NCBI RefSeq assembly: GCF_903064525.1
Contig: NZ_LR797830.1
Location: 1,612,001 to 1,676,000 of the forward strand
DNA: 64,000 nt
Reading direction: 5' to 3'
Source of the DNA: Methylacidimicrobium sp. AP8
GTDB taxonomy: Bacteria; Verrucomicrobiota; Verrucomicrobiia; Methylacidiphilales; Methylacidiphilaceae
How positions within the stretch are numbered: position 1 is the stretch's first letter; every line of letters starts with the position of its first letter. Below, one piece after another: positions 24,741-34,801 of the stretch. The translations under genes were made by a program, and so were the position numbers. The notes under the pieces are model-generated. The model had not been told where the DNA came from. It was given only the letters and a program-made list of their open reading frames with translations, and did no database searches.

Positions 24741-27700
24741 ATGATCCGGCGGATTTTGGCGTTGGCTTTGCACCGGAGGCAGCTCATCCTCTTGGCCGCC
24801 GTCGGGCTGTGCGCTGCCGGCTTCTGGTCGGCCCTCCGGATCCCGATCGACGCGGTGCCCGACATCACCAGCCCCATGGTGCAGGTGAACACCGCCGTTC
24901 CGGCCCTGGCCCCCGAGGAGATCGAGAAGCTCGTCACCTTCCCCTTGGAAATCGAGCTTTCCGGCATCCCCGGGATGGAGACGATGCGCTCGCTCTCTAA
25001 GTTCGGGCTCTCCCAGATCACGATGATCTTTCGGGACGGAACCGATCTCTACCGGAGCCGCCAGCTGGTGAGCGAGCGGCTCCTGACAGCCGCCGGCAAG
25101 CTGCCGCGCGATTTGACTCCCACCATGGCGCCGATCGCCACGGGATTGGGGGAAATTCTCTACTACACGCTCGCCTACCGGCCGGACGCCAAGGAAAAGC
25201 CTCCCTCCGAGATGCTCCAGCTGATGGAGCTGCGCCTCCTCCAGGAGTACACCGTCAAGCCGCTCCTCCGCATGGTGCCGGGGGTAGCCGACGTGAACAC
25301 CAGCGGAGGCTACCAGAAGCTCATCCTGGTCGAACCGAGCCCGGAGAGCCTCTTCCACGCCGGCATCACCGCATCCGATCTCGCTTCCCTGATCGGAAAG
25401 AACGTGGAGAACGCGGGAGGAGCGGTCATCGACCAAGCCGGTCAGCAGCTCTTCGTCCGCTCGCTCGGCCGCGTCGAGGACATGGCACAGATCGAACGGC
25501 TGCCGGTCAAGTACGGGGGATCGGCCAAGCCGATCCTCGTTCGCGACCTAGCCCGGGTCACCGTCGGGCCCAACATCCGGACGGGGGCGGCGACCTGCAA
25601 CGGAGAGGAGACCGTTCTCGGCACCGTGCTGATGCTCATCGGAGAAAACGCGCTCACGGTCGCGCGGCACGCCAAGGAGAAAATCGCCGAAATCCAAGAG
25701 CGCCTCCCCCCCGGGGTCGAGATCCGTGTCGTCTACGATCAGTCCGACTTAATACGCCGGACGATCCACACCGTCATCCGCAACCTCTCGGAAGGAGCGC
25801 TGCTGGTCATCGGTGTCCTTTTTGTCCTGATCGTCGATGTCCGCGCCAGCCTGCTCGTCGCCTCGGTGATCCCCCTCTCCTTTCTTTTCGCGCTCTGCCT
25901 GATGCCGCCGCTCCATGTTTCGGCGAACCTCATGAGCTTGGGGGCGATCGATTTCGGCCTGCTCGTGGATGGAGCGGTCGTCATCGTGGAGAACACGATC
26001 CGGGAGCTTGCCCGTCGCCGGCGGGAGCTCGGCCGGCCGCTCACCCCTGTCGAAAGGCGTTCGGCCGTCCTCTCCGCAGCCGAGCAGGTCGGCCCCTCGG
26101 TCTTCTTCGGCGTGCTCGTGATCGCCGTCGTCTACCTTCCGATCCTCGCCTTGGGCGGGATCGAAGGGAAGATGTTCCGGCCGATGGCGCTGACCGTGAT
26201 CCTGGCCCTCTCCGGCTCCCTGCTGCTCGCGCTCACCTACGTGCCCTCGGCCGCATCGCTCTGGCTGAGCGACAAGCTCCAGGACCGGGAAAGCCCGCCG
26301 ATCCGATGGGCGCGCGCCCTGTATACGCCCGCGCTCCGGTGGGCGCTCGGCCGGGGCGGGCCCATCCTGGTGCTCTCGGTCTTCGGCCTCTTCGCGTTCT
26401 CCCTCTTCCTCTTGAGCCGGATGGGTGCGGTCTTCGTCCCCCGGCTCAACGAGGGCGCCTTCACCGTGATGATCTACAAAGCTTGGTCGACGGGGTTGCC
26501 CGCTTCGCTGGAGATGGAAAAGCAGACCGAAAAGATGCTCCTGGCGCGCGTCCCGGAGATCTCCCTGGTCTTCTCCCGGGCCGGCACTCCCGATATCGCC
26601 ACCGACCCGATGCCGCAGAACGAGAACGACACCTACATGATCCTCCGCCCTCCGGAAGAGTGGCGGAAGGAAGGAGGGAAGCCGATCAGCCGAGACCGGC
26701 TGATCGAGATCATTCAGCGGGAGATCGCCACCCGGGCTCCGGGGCAGCAGACGCTCTTCGGCCAGCCGATCGAAGTGCGCTTCAACGAGATGCTGGAGGG
26801 AGAGAAGGCCGACCTAGCCGCCAAATGGTACGGGCCCGATTTCGACGTCCTCGAGCCCCTGGCGGTCAAGACTGCGGAGATCCTCCGGAAGATCCCTGGG
26901 GCGATCGAGGTCGAAACGCAGTCGGCCGGCCGCGCGCCTTCGCTCGAATTCTCTCCCGATCGGTCGGCGATGGACCGGTATACCGTGGAAGCCGGCGAGA
27001 TCAATTCCGCGGTGGCGACCGCGATGGCCGGGCAGGTCGCAGGGACGATGATCGACGGCGAGCGCCGCTACCCCGTCGTCGTCCGCCTTCCCGAAACCTT
27101 GCGCTCCGATCCGCGGGCGATCCTCCGGCTGCCCGTGCGCAGCGAATCGGGGGGATTGCTGCCGCTGGGAGAGGTCGGGAAGTACAGCGTGGAAAACCGG
27201 GTGCGGATCATCCGCCGATCGGGAGGAATCCGCTACCAGCCGGTACAGGTCACCTTGGGCAGCCGGGACGTGGTCGGCTTCGTCCGTGAGGCGCAAAGCC
27301 GCATCGCCCGTCAGATCGAGGCCCCCCGGGGTTACTTTCTGGAATTCGGCGGACAGTACCAGAACCTTCTTCGCGCCCAGGCCCGTCTTTCGGTGATCGT
27401 TCCGGCCGCCCTCCTCCTCATTTTCTTCCTGATCTTCACGGCCCTGGGCGATCTCCGGCAGACAATCCTCGTCCTGCTGAGCGTGCCGGTTGCGATCACC
27501 GGCGGCGTCTTCGCGCTCCGGTGGGCCGACCTCCCCTTCAGCCTCTCCGCCGGAGTCGGCTTCATCGCCCTCTCGGGAATCGCGGTCCTCGCCTCCCTGG
27601 TGCTGGTCGCATTCTTCAACCAGCTCCGGCACCAAGGATACCAGGTGGCCGACGCCGTCCGGGAAGGATGCCGGATCCGCCTCCGCCCGATCCTCATGAC

Positions 27701-27929
27701 GGCCACGGTCGCCAGCCTGGGCTTCCTGCCGATGGCGATGGCTCACGGCGCGGGGGCGGAGGTCCAGCGCCCTTTGGCGATCGTCGTCATCGGCGGGGTG
27801 CTCTCCTCTACGCTCCTCTCCCTCCTCCTGCTGCCGACCCTCTACTCCTGGACGGAGCAGTGGCGGGAAGGTGCGCGGACAAGTCGGCCGCCCGCCGAGG
27901 AAAAGATCTCCCGGTCTCTGGAGGGATGA
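24741..27929 (+). CDS. Heavy-metal efflux RND pump 1 (CzcA/CusA family)
   Basis: Inner-membrane proton-driven RND transporter of the heavy-metal-efflux family, 1062 aa, normal length. It starts at 24741 behind GGGGGA. The N-terminal membrane helix and porter loop begin LRIPIDAVPDITSPMVQVNT. The proton-relay helix AIDFGLLVDGAVVIVEN carries Asp404, Asp410 and Glu417, the pattern of CzcA. The second set of membrane helices contains ILVLLSVPVAITGGVFALRW and SAGVGFIALSGIAVLASLVL. The substrate metal cannot be assigned; methionine relay positions of CusA were not evident. A near-identical paralogue follows. Confidence 0.95.
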   Translation: MIRRILALALHRRQLILLAAVGLCAAGFWSALRIPIDAVPDITSPMVQVNTAVPALAPEEIEKLVTFPLEIELSGIPGMETMRSLSKFGLSQITMIFRDGTDLYRSRQLVSERLLTAAGKLPRDLTPTMAPIATGLGEILYYTLAYRPDAKEKPPSEMLQLMELRLLQEYTVKPLLRMVPGVADVNTSGGYQKLILVEPSPESLFHAGITASDLASLIGKNVENAGGAVIDQAGQQLFVRSLGRVEDMAQIERLPVKYGGSAKPILVRDLARVTVGPNIRTGAATCNGEETVLGTVLMLIGENALTVARHAKEKIAEIQERLPPGVEIRVVYDQSDLIRRTIHTVIRNLSEGALLVIGVLFVLIVDVRASLLVASVIPLSFLFALCLMPPLHVSANLMSLGAIDFGLLVDGAVVIVENTIRELARRRRELGRPLTPVERRSAVLSAAEQVGPSVFFGVLVIAVVYLPILALGGIEGKMFRPMALTVILALSGSLLLALTYVPSAASLWLSDKLQDRESPPIRWARALYTPALRWALGRGGPILVLSVFGLFAFSLFLLSRMGAVFVPRLNEGAFTVMIYKAWSTGLPASLEMEKQTEKMLLARVPEISLVFSRAGTPDIATDPMPQNENDTYMILRPPEEWRKEGGKPISRDRLIEIIQREIATRAPGQQTLFGQPIEVRFNEMLEGEKADLAAKWYGPDFDVLEPLAVKTAEILRKIPGAIEVETQSAGRAPSLEFSPDRSAMDRYTVEAGEINSAVATAMAGQVAGTMIDGERRYPVVVRLPETLRSDPRAILRLPVRSESGGLLPLGEVGKYSVENRVRIIRRSGGIRYQPVQVTLGSRDVVGFVREAQSRIARQIEAPRGYFLEFGGQYQNLLRAQARLSVIVPAALLLIFFLIFTALGDLRQTILVLLSVPVAITGGVFALRWADLPFSLSAGVGFIALSGIAVLASLVLVAFFNQLRHQGYQVADAVREGCRIRLRPILMTATVASLGFLPMAMAHGAGAEVQRPLAIVVIGGVLSSTLLSLLLLPTLYSWTEQWREGARTSRPPAEEKISRSLEG

Positions 27930-28002
27930 AGAAAAACCCGCTTCCCCCGCTTCCGCTCTCACCGAAGGAGCCGCCCCGAGGGGATCCGGCACGGAAGGCG
28001 TC

Positions 28003-31000
28003 GTGATTTTCTCTTTGCTCCGCTTCGCCGTCCGCCGCCGCGAGTTCATCTTCCTCGCCTCGGCAGGCTTGCTCGCGATCGGCCTCTGGGCGGCTTTCCG
28101 CCTTCCCATCGACGCGGTGCCCGATATCACCAGCCCCATGGTGCAGGTGAACACCGCCGTTCCGGCCCTGGCGCCGGAGGAGATCGAAAAGCTGGTCACC
28201 TTCCCGTTGGAGGTCGAGCTTGGCGGCCTCCCCCGGCTCGAGGTGATGCGCTCGCTCTCCAAGTTCGGCCTTTCCCAGGTGACCCTGATCTTCCGGGACG
28301 GGACCGATATCTACCGGAGCCGGCAGCTCGTCGCCGAGCGGTTGCTCGCGGCGAAGGCGAAGCTCCCGCCTGGCCTGACCCCCACCTTGGCCCCGATCGC
28401 CACGGGGCTGGGAGAGATCCTCTACTACTCCCTAGCCTACCGTCCGGAGGCGAAGGACAAGCCTCCCTCCGAAATGCTCCAGCTGATGGAGCTGCGGCTG
28501 CTGCAGGAATACACCGTCAAGCCGCTGCTCCGGGCGATTCCCGGAGTCGCCGACGTCAACACCAGCGGCGGCTACGAAAAGCTGATCGTCGTCTCGCCCA
28601 CCGCCGAGAGCCTTTTCCACGCTGGCATCACTCTTCCCGAGCTCGGCGCGCTCGTCGGCAAGAACGTCGAGAATGCGGGCGGAGCCGTCATCGAAGAGGC
28701 GGGCCAGCAGCTCTTCGTCCGCTCGCTCGGACGGGTGGAAGACTTGGGGCAGATCGAGCGGCTTCCGATCAAATACGCGGGAAGTCCTCGTCCGCTGCTG
28801 GTAAGCGATTTGGCGAAGGTCGCGGTCGGGCCGAACATCCGTACGGGGGCGGCGACCGTCAACGGCGAGGAGGCCGTGGTCGGCACGGTGCTCCAGCTGA
28901 TCGGAGAGAACGCCCGGGCGGTCGCGGCGCGCGTCAAGGATAAGATCGGCGAAATCCGCAAGCGGCTTCCCCCCTCCGTCGACCTGCAGATTCTCTACGA
29001 CCAGTCAAAGCTCGTCGACCGCACGATTCGCACGGTCGTCGAGAACCTCACCGAAGGCGCCCTGCTCGTCATCGGGGTCCTCTTTCTCTTGGTCGGCGAC
29101 GTCCGGGCAAGCCTGCTCGTCACCTCGGTCATCCCGCTCTCCTTTCTTTTCGCCCTCCTCGCTATGGGGCCCCTGCACATCTCCGCGAACCTGATGAGCT
29201 TGGGCGCCATCGATTTCGGCCTGCTCGTCGACGGCGCGGTCGTCCTGGTCGACAACGTCTTGCGGGAGCTGGCCCGGCGCGATAGCCGCCTCGGCGCGCC
29301 GCCGGATGCCCGGAGGCGGCTCGCGACCGTGCTGCGCGCCGCCGAGCAGGTTGGGCCCTCAGTCTTCTTCGGCGTGCTCGTGATCACCGTAGTCTACGTC
29401 CCGATTCTCTCCTTGGGCGGGATCGAGGGGAAGATGTTCCGTCCTATGGCATTCTCGGTCATCCTGGCCCTTTCGGGCTCTCTCCTCCTGGCGCTCACCT
29501 ACGTTCCGGCAGCCGCCTCGGTCTGGATCCGGGGGAGCGCCCCGGGTCAGGAGACATGGCTCATCCGGCTCGCTCGGAGGGCCTACCAACCCATCCTCCG
29601 GTGGACGTTGGACCGCGGCGGGTCCCTGGTCGTGGGCCTCTCCTTCGCGGCCTTCGCCCTGGCTCTCTGGACGCTTGCGCACATGGGATCGGTTTTCGTC
29701 CCGCGCTTGGACGAGGGGGCCTTCACAATCGAATTCTACAAGGCGCCGTCGATCAGCCTGGAAGCTTCGGTCGCGATCGAAAAGGCCACCGAGAAGATGC
29801 TCCTCTCCCGGATACCGGAAGCCGAGATTCTCTTCTCGCGTACCGGCACCTCCGAGATCGCCACGGACCCGATGCCTCCCAACGAGAACGATCTCTACAT
29901 GATGCTCCGGCCCCGCGCGCAGTGGCGCAAGGAGAACGGCCGCCCCATCACCCGGGAACGGCTCATCGAGATCATCTCCCGGGAAGTCGAAACGCGGGTT
30001 CCCGGGCAGACCATGCTTTTCGTCCAGCCGATCGAGATGCGCTTCAACGATATGCTCGAAGGCCAGCGAGCGGAGCTCGCCGTCAAGTGGTTCGGCCCCG
30101 ACTACGACATCCTCGAGGGGCTGGCGGCGCGGACCCAGGAGATCCTCCGGACGATCCCGGGGGCCCTGGAGGTCGAGTTCCAGTCGGCGGGCCGCTGTCC
30201 TTCCCTGGAGTTCATCCCTGACCGAGCGGCGATGGAGCGATATGTCGTCCAATCGGCGGAGATCAACGCCGCAATCGCCTCCGGGGTCGCGGGAGAGCCG
30301 GTCGGGACCGTCATCGACGGGGAGCGCCGGTATCCGATCGTGATCCGGCTCCCCGAGGCGGATCGGAGCGATCCCGGCAAGGTCCTCTCCCTGCCCGTCC
30401 GGAGCGAGAACGGCGGCTTGCTGCCGCTCAAAGAAGTCGCCGGCTACGCGGTCCGGGACCGGGTCCGCATGATCCAGCGGGGGAGCGGCATCCGCTACCA
30501 GGTGGTGCAAGTGACCCTGGGCAGCCGAGACCTGGAAGGGTTCGTCCGCGAGGCGAAGTCCCGGATTCTGCGCGCCGTGCCGCCGCCGCCGGGCTACTTC
30601 CTCGAGTTCGGAGGCCAGTACCAGAACCTCGTGCATGCGCAGGCCCGCCTGGCGGTCATCGTCCCGGCGGGCCTCCTGCTGATCTTCTTCTTTCTCTATA
30701 CGGCCCTGGGCAGCATCCGGCAGACCCTGCTGGTGCTCCTCAGCGTCCCCGTCGCGGCGACCGGCGGGATCTTTTCCCTCCGGCTCATGAACCTGCCCTT
30801 CAGCCTTTCGGCCGCTGTCGGCTTCATCGCCCTCTCCGGCATCGCCACCCTCGCCTCGCTTGTGCTCATCTCCTTTTTCAACCAGCTGCGGCTGGAGGGG
30901 AAGCCCGTGCGGGAGTCGGTCTGGGAAGGCTGCCAGATCCGGCTGCGCCCCGTGCTCATGACGGCGGCCGTCGCCAGCCTCGGCTTCCTGCCCATGGCCC

Positions 31001-31224
31001 TCTCGCAAGGCGCCGGGGCCGAAGTCCAGCGCCCTCTGGCGCTGGTGGTCATCGGCGGCATCCTCTCTTCGAGCCTGCTCTCGCTCCTCCTTCTGCCCAC
31101 GCTCTACTGCTGGACGGAGCAGGAACGCAGGAGGCCGGCAGCTCTGGAGCCTCCGGCCATAGCGGAAGAGATGCTTTCCGCCGGCGGCCGGATGTCCGTT
31201 CGTCCGGACGGGAAGCCGTCCTGA
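28003..31224 (+). CDS. Heavy-metal efflux RND pump 2 (CzcA/CusA family)
   Basis: Second RND pump, 1073 aa, strongly similar to pump 1 along its whole length (for example IDAVPDITSPMVQVNTAVPA and LMELRLLQEYTVKPLLR are shared word for word). The GTG at 28003 is chosen because it directly precedes the first membrane helix; no in-frame ATG fits. In the proton-relay helix Asp404 and Asp410 are kept, but the position of Glu417 is Asp (DGAVVLVDN), the clearest functional difference from pump 1. It is the last gene of the efflux operon. Substrate is unknown. Confidence 0.95.
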   Translation: MIFSLLRFAVRRREFIFLASAGLLAIGLWAAFRLPIDAVPDITSPMVQVNTAVPALAPEEIEKLVTFPLEVELGGLPRLEVMRSLSKFGLSQVTLIFRDGTDIYRSRQLVAERLLAAKAKLPPGLTPTLAPIATGLGEILYYSLAYRPEAKDKPPSEMLQLMELRLLQEYTVKPLLRAIPGVADVNTSGGYEKLIVVSPTAESLFHAGITLPELGALVGKNVENAGGAVIEEAGQQLFVRSLGRVEDLGQIERLPIKYAGSPRPLLVSDLAKVAVGPNIRTGAATVNGEEAVVGTVLQLIGENARAVAARVKDKIGEIRKRLPPSVDLQILYDQSKLVDRTIRTVVENLTEGALLVIGVLFLLVGDVRASLLVTSVIPLSFLFALLAMGPLHISANLMSLGAIDFGLLVDGAVVLVDNVLRELARRDSRLGAPPDARRRLATVLRAAEQVGPSVFFGVLVITVVYVPILSLGGIEGKMFRPMAFSVILALSGSLLLALTYVPAAASVWIRGSAPGQETWLIRLARRAYQPILRWTLDRGGSLVVGLSFAAFALALWTLAHMGSVFVPRLDEGAFTIEFYKAPSISLEASVAIEKATEKMLLSRIPEAEILFSRTGTSEIATDPMPPNENDLYMMLRPRAQWRKENGRPITRERLIEIISREVETRVPGQTMLFVQPIEMRFNDMLEGQRAELAVKWFGPDYDILEGLAARTQEILRTIPGALEVEFQSAGRCPSLEFIPDRAAMERYVVQSAEINAAIASGVAGEPVGTVIDGERRYPIVIRLPEADRSDPGKVLSLPVRSENGGLLPLKEVAGYAVRDRVRMIQRGSGIRYQVVQVTLGSRDLEGFVREAKSRILRAVPPPPGYFLEFGGQYQNLVHAQARLAVIVPAGLLLIFFFLYTALGSIRQTLLVLLSVPVAATGGIFSLRLMNLPFSLSAAVGFIALSGIATLASLVLISFFNQLRLEGKPVRESVWEGCQIRLRPVLMTAAVASLGFLPMALSQGAGAEVQRPLALVVIGGILSSSLLSLLLLPTLYCWTEQERRRPAALEPPAIAEEMLSAGGRMSVRPDGKPS

Positions 31225-31266
31225 AGCCGCCGCCCGGCTCCCGCAAGCAGAGCTCCGATCCGCGCC

Positions 31267-31297
31267 TTCCCGCCCCCTTCCGCAACGGAGGCGGGAA
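31267..31297. repeat. Strong hairpin between the efflux operon and treS
   Basis: TTCCCGCC and GGCGGGAA form 8 bp, with a further TTCCG/CGGA stem inside. It lies 43 bases after the second RND gene. The flank is A-rich rather than T-rich, so it may end the operon in a factor-assisted way or act in the treS leader. The remaining bases to 31402 show nothing else clear. Confidence 0.4.
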
Positions 31298-31402
31298 AAT
31301 CGCCCTCGCCTCGCTTTTCCCTCCCCCTTTGCGGCCGAGGAGCCGCGCAAACCGCTTGCCGTTTGCCCCAAACTCAAGCACCAATCAAGGAACGACACGA
31401 CC

Positions 31403-34400
31403 ATGCCCGGCGCAGCCACAGACGAACAGCGCAACGGGGAAACCCGACCGGCCCTTCCGGCTCCGCCACGCAGGCGCAGGCGTCGGGGCGTCTTAGCCGC
31501 CCCTTTGGTCGAGCCGCCCCCGCACTGGTGGCTCGACGCCGTCATCTACGAAGTCCACGTCAAAGCCTTCGCCGACGGCAACGGGGACGGCATCGGAGAC
31601 TTCGTCGGCCTGGTCGAAAAGCTCGATTATCTCAAGAAGCTGGGCATCACCGCGATCTGGCTTTTGCCCTTCTATCCCTCGCCGCTGCGCGACGACGGCT
31701 ACGACATCGCCGACTACTACGGCGTCCATCCGAACTACGGAACCCTGAAGGACTTCGTGCGCTTCCTGGAAGAAGCCCACCGCAGGAACATCCGCGTGAT
31801 CACCGAGCTTGTTCTCAACCACACCTCCGACCAGCACCCCTGGTTCCAACGGGCGCGCCGCTCTCCGCCCAAGAGCCGGTGGCGGAACTATTACGTCTGG
31901 AGCGATACCCCGAACCGCTACACCCAGGCCAGGATCATCTTCCAGGATTTCGAGAGCTCCAACTGGACGTGGGATTCCACGGCCCGGGCCTATTTCTGGC
32001 ACCGTTTCTACTCCCACCAGCCGGACTTGAACTACGACAGCCCCGACGTCCGGAAGGAAATCCTTGCAGTGATCGACTTCTGGCTCGGCTTGGGCGTCGA
32101 CGGGCTCCGGCTCGATGCGGTGCCCTATCTCTTCGAGCGGGAAGGCACCAATTGCGAGAACCTTCCCGAAAGCCATGCCTTCCTCAAGGAGATCCGCCGT
32201 TACATCGACAGCCGCTACGCCAATCGGATGCTCCTGGCGGAGGCGAATCAATGGCCGGAGGATGCGGCCGCCTACTTCGGACAGGGAGACGAATGCCACA
32301 TGGCGTTCCACTTTCCGGTGATGCCGCGTCTCTTCCTAGCCATGCACATGGAGGAACGCTACCCGATCGTCGATATCCTGGAGCAGACGCCGCAGATCCC
32401 GCCTGGCTGCTGCTGGGCCACCTTCCTCCGCAACCACGACGAGCTTACGCTCGAGATGGTGACCGACGAGGAGCGGGACTACATGTTCCGGGTTTATGCC
32501 AAGGATCGGCGAGCCCGCCTCAATCTCGGGATCCGCCGCCGGCTCGCCCCGCTCTTGCAGAACAACCGGAGGAAGATCGAGCTGCTGACGATCCTCCTCG
32601 TTTCCCTGCCCGGCACCCCGATCCTCTATTACGGGGACGAGCTCGGCATGGGAGACAACATATATCTCGGGGATCGCGATGGGGTGCGCACCCCGATGCA
32701 GTGGAGCGCGGACAAAAACGCCGGATTTTCCCGGGCCAACCCGCAAAAGCTCTATCTGCCGGTCATCATCGACCCGGAATACCACTACGAGACGATCAAC
32801 GTCGAGCTCGAGGAGAACAACCCCTCTTCCCTGCTCTGGTGGACGCGCCGCGTCATCGCGATGCGGCAGCGGTTTTCCGCTTTCCGCCGGGGAACCCTCC
32901 GGTTCGTCCATTCCCAGAACCCGAAGGTACTCTCGTTCCTCCGCACCGACGGGACTCAGAACATTCTCGTGGTCATCAACCTCTCCCGGTTCAGCCAGGT
33001 TGCGCTCCTCCCGCTGGCCGACTTCCTCGGTTGGGTTCCCGAAGAAGTCTTCGGATGCGCGCGCTTCCCCGAGATCAGCGACAAGCCTTACCTCTTCACG
33101 CTCAGCCCCTACGCCCATTTCTGGCTCCAGCTCCACCCTCCGGCCACGACCGCATCGATCTCGCGGGATAGGATCCCGTTGATCGCCGAGCCGCCGACGA
33201 TCGACTTTTGGCTCTCGGAGCGGGGACAAGCTTTCGCGAGGGAAGCCCTTCCCGACCACCTCGGTAGGAATCGATGGTCGCCGCGATCCGTTCGCCGGCT
33301 CACCCAAGCGGTTGCGGAGGATGCCGTCGAGGTCGAGACGCTCCGGCCCTTGGGGCAGCCCGTGCAGGCGGTCCTCTTCCGCCTCGCCTATTCCGAAGGG
33401 GAAGCCGGGCTGGCGTTCTTCGTCTGGATGCCCATCGAGGGCGAGGAGGCCGAGCGCCTCATCCAGCGCGAGCCGCAAAAGGTCTTCGCCCGCTACGTTC
33501 GCGACGGCAAGACGGGTGTCCTGATGGACGCTTTCCTCGACCCGGCTTTCCGCGCCTGGGCGCTCGACTGGATCGCTTCCCGCCGGCGCCTTTCCTTAAA
33601 AACAGGCGTCGTCCAAGCCCGCCCGGCGGCCTACCTGGAAGAGCTCCGCCGCAAGGGAGAGCTTCCTACCGATTCGGAGCTTCTTCCCGATGCCCCGCAG
33701 AGCCGCACGGTCCTCTACGAAAAGAGGTTCGCCCTGCGATGCTACACCAAGCTCGAGGAGGGGCCGAATCCCGACGTCGAGATGGCCCGCTACCTGGCGG
33801 AGCATAGGCTTTTCCCCTTTGTGCCCCGCTACTCCGGCACCCTCGATCTCCACACGCGGCAGGGAGGTGTAGTAGCCCTGGCTCTCCTGCAGGAACTCCC
33901 TCCGGTCGAGACCGATGGCTGGTCCTTGGCGCTGGATGCGGCGAGCCGCTTCCTGGAAAGAGCCCTGGGCCAGAGGTCGGTTCTGGCCGATCTCTCTCCG
34001 CTCTTGGGTTCCGCGCCGGAGCGTTGGCCGCAACCGGTGATTCAACTCCTCGAAGGCATCTTCTGCGAGCAGCTCCGCCTCCTCGGCGGACGGACCGCGG
34101 AGATGCACCGGGTTCTTTCGAGCGAGACGAGCGATCCCGCCTTTTCCCCGGAGCGGTTCACCCCCTGGTCCCAGCGTTCGCTCTTCCAAGTGGCGCTGGA
34201 AACCCACAGGCGCATCGGCCGCTGGTTCGACCTCCGCCCGGAAGCGGAAGCCGAGCGCCGGGAATGGCAGGCCGTCTCCGCCCCGCTCGAAAAGGCTCTG
34301 GCCTCCTTCCTCGGCCCCGTGATCCCCGCGACGAAAATCCGAGTGCACGGCGACTACCATCTCGGAAGATTGCGTTTCACCGGCAAGGACTTCCTGGTCG

Positions 34401-34801
34401 CCGACTTCGAAGGAGAGTTCTATCGGCCCCTTTCCGAACGGAGGCTCAAGCGGCCCGCCCACCGGGACGTGGCGAGCCTCATCGCCTCCCTCCACGCCGC
34501 CGCCTTCGCCGCGCTCCACCGAAACGGAAGCCTGCCGGAAGCCGACCATAGGTGGTTGCAGGGGGCCGCGGAAGCCTGGTGGTTCTATGCAAGTCACGTC
34601 CTCTGGCGGAGCTATCGGGAACGGCTGGAAGGAGCGCCCTGCTGCCCGGCTTCCAAGGAAGATTCCGCCCGGCTTCTCGGGTTCTGCCTTGTGGAGCGCG
34701 GCCTCACCGAACTCGACTTCGCGCTGCGTTGGGAGCCCGAGGCGGCAGCTACCCGCCTCCGCTTCCTGAAAACCATCCTGGAGCACCGCTTCTATGTTTG
34801 A
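31403..34801 (+). CDS. treS: Trehalose synthase - maltokinase fusion (TreS-Mak)
   Basis: Bifunctional protein of 1132 aa. Residues about 40-590 are trehalose synthase (GH13; maltose to trehalose interconversion) with VLNHTSDQH, GLRLDAVPYL (nucleophile Asp238), LLAEANQWPED (Glu280) and LRNHDELTLEM (Asp346). Residues about 640-1130 are a maltokinase of the Pep2/Mak type, which makes maltose 1-phosphate from ATP, with HGDYHLGR near 980 and VADFEGEF near 1000 as catalytic and metal-binding motifs. Such fusions are known in several phyla. The start at 31403 follows AAGGA. An arginine-rich stretch (residues 22-28) precedes the GH13 domain. It overlaps glgX by 8 bases. Confidence 0.95.
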   Translation: MPGAATDEQRNGETRPALPAPPRRRRRRGVLAAPLVEPPPHWWLDAVIYEVHVKAFADGNGDGIGDFVGLVEKLDYLKKLGITAIWLLPFYPSPLRDDGYDIADYYGVHPNYGTLKDFVRFLEEAHRRNIRVITELVLNHTSDQHPWFQRARRSPPKSRWRNYYVWSDTPNRYTQARIIFQDFESSNWTWDSTARAYFWHRFYSHQPDLNYDSPDVRKEILAVIDFWLGLGVDGLRLDAVPYLFEREGTNCENLPESHAFLKEIRRYIDSRYANRMLLAEANQWPEDAAAYFGQGDECHMAFHFPVMPRLFLAMHMEERYPIVDILEQTPQIPPGCCWATFLRNHDELTLEMVTDEERDYMFRVYAKDRRARLNLGIRRRLAPLLQNNRRKIELLTILLVSLPGTPILYYGDELGMGDNIYLGDRDGVRTPMQWSADKNAGFSRANPQKLYLPVIIDPEYHYETINVELEENNPSSLLWWTRRVIAMRQRFSAFRRGTLRFVHSQNPKVLSFLRTDGTQNILVVINLSRFSQVALLPLADFLGWVPEEVFGCARFPEISDKPYLFTLSPYAHFWLQLHPPATTASISRDRIPLIAEPPTIDFWLSERGQAFAREALPDHLGRNRWSPRSVRRLTQAVAEDAVEVETLRPLGQPVQAVLFRLAYSEGEAGLAFFVWMPIEGEEAERLIQREPQKVFARYVRDGKTGVLMDAFLDPAFRAWALDWIASRRRLSLKTGVVQARPAAYLEELRRKGELPTDSELLPDAPQSRTVLYEKRFALRCYTKLEEGPNPDVEMARYLAEHRLFPFVPRYSGTLDLHTRQGGVVALALLQELPPVETDGWSLALDAASRFLERALGQRSVLADLSPLLGSAPERWPQPVIQLLEGIFCEQLRLLGGRTAEMHRVLSSETSDPAFSPERFTPWSQRSLFQVALETHRRIGRWFDLRPEAEAERREWQAVSAPLEKALASFLGPVIPATKIRVHGDYHLGRLRFTGKDFLVADFEGEFYRPLSERRLKRPAHRDVASLIASLHAAAFAALHRNGSLPEADHRWLQGAAEAWWFYASHVLWRSYRERLEGAPCCPASKEDSARLLGFCLVERGLTELDFALRWEPEAAATRLRFLKTILEHRFYV

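Noticed and set aside
31267-31297. Hairpin as an intrinsic terminator after the RND operon
   Set aside because: There is no T-run on either strand after the stem; kept only as a repeat.
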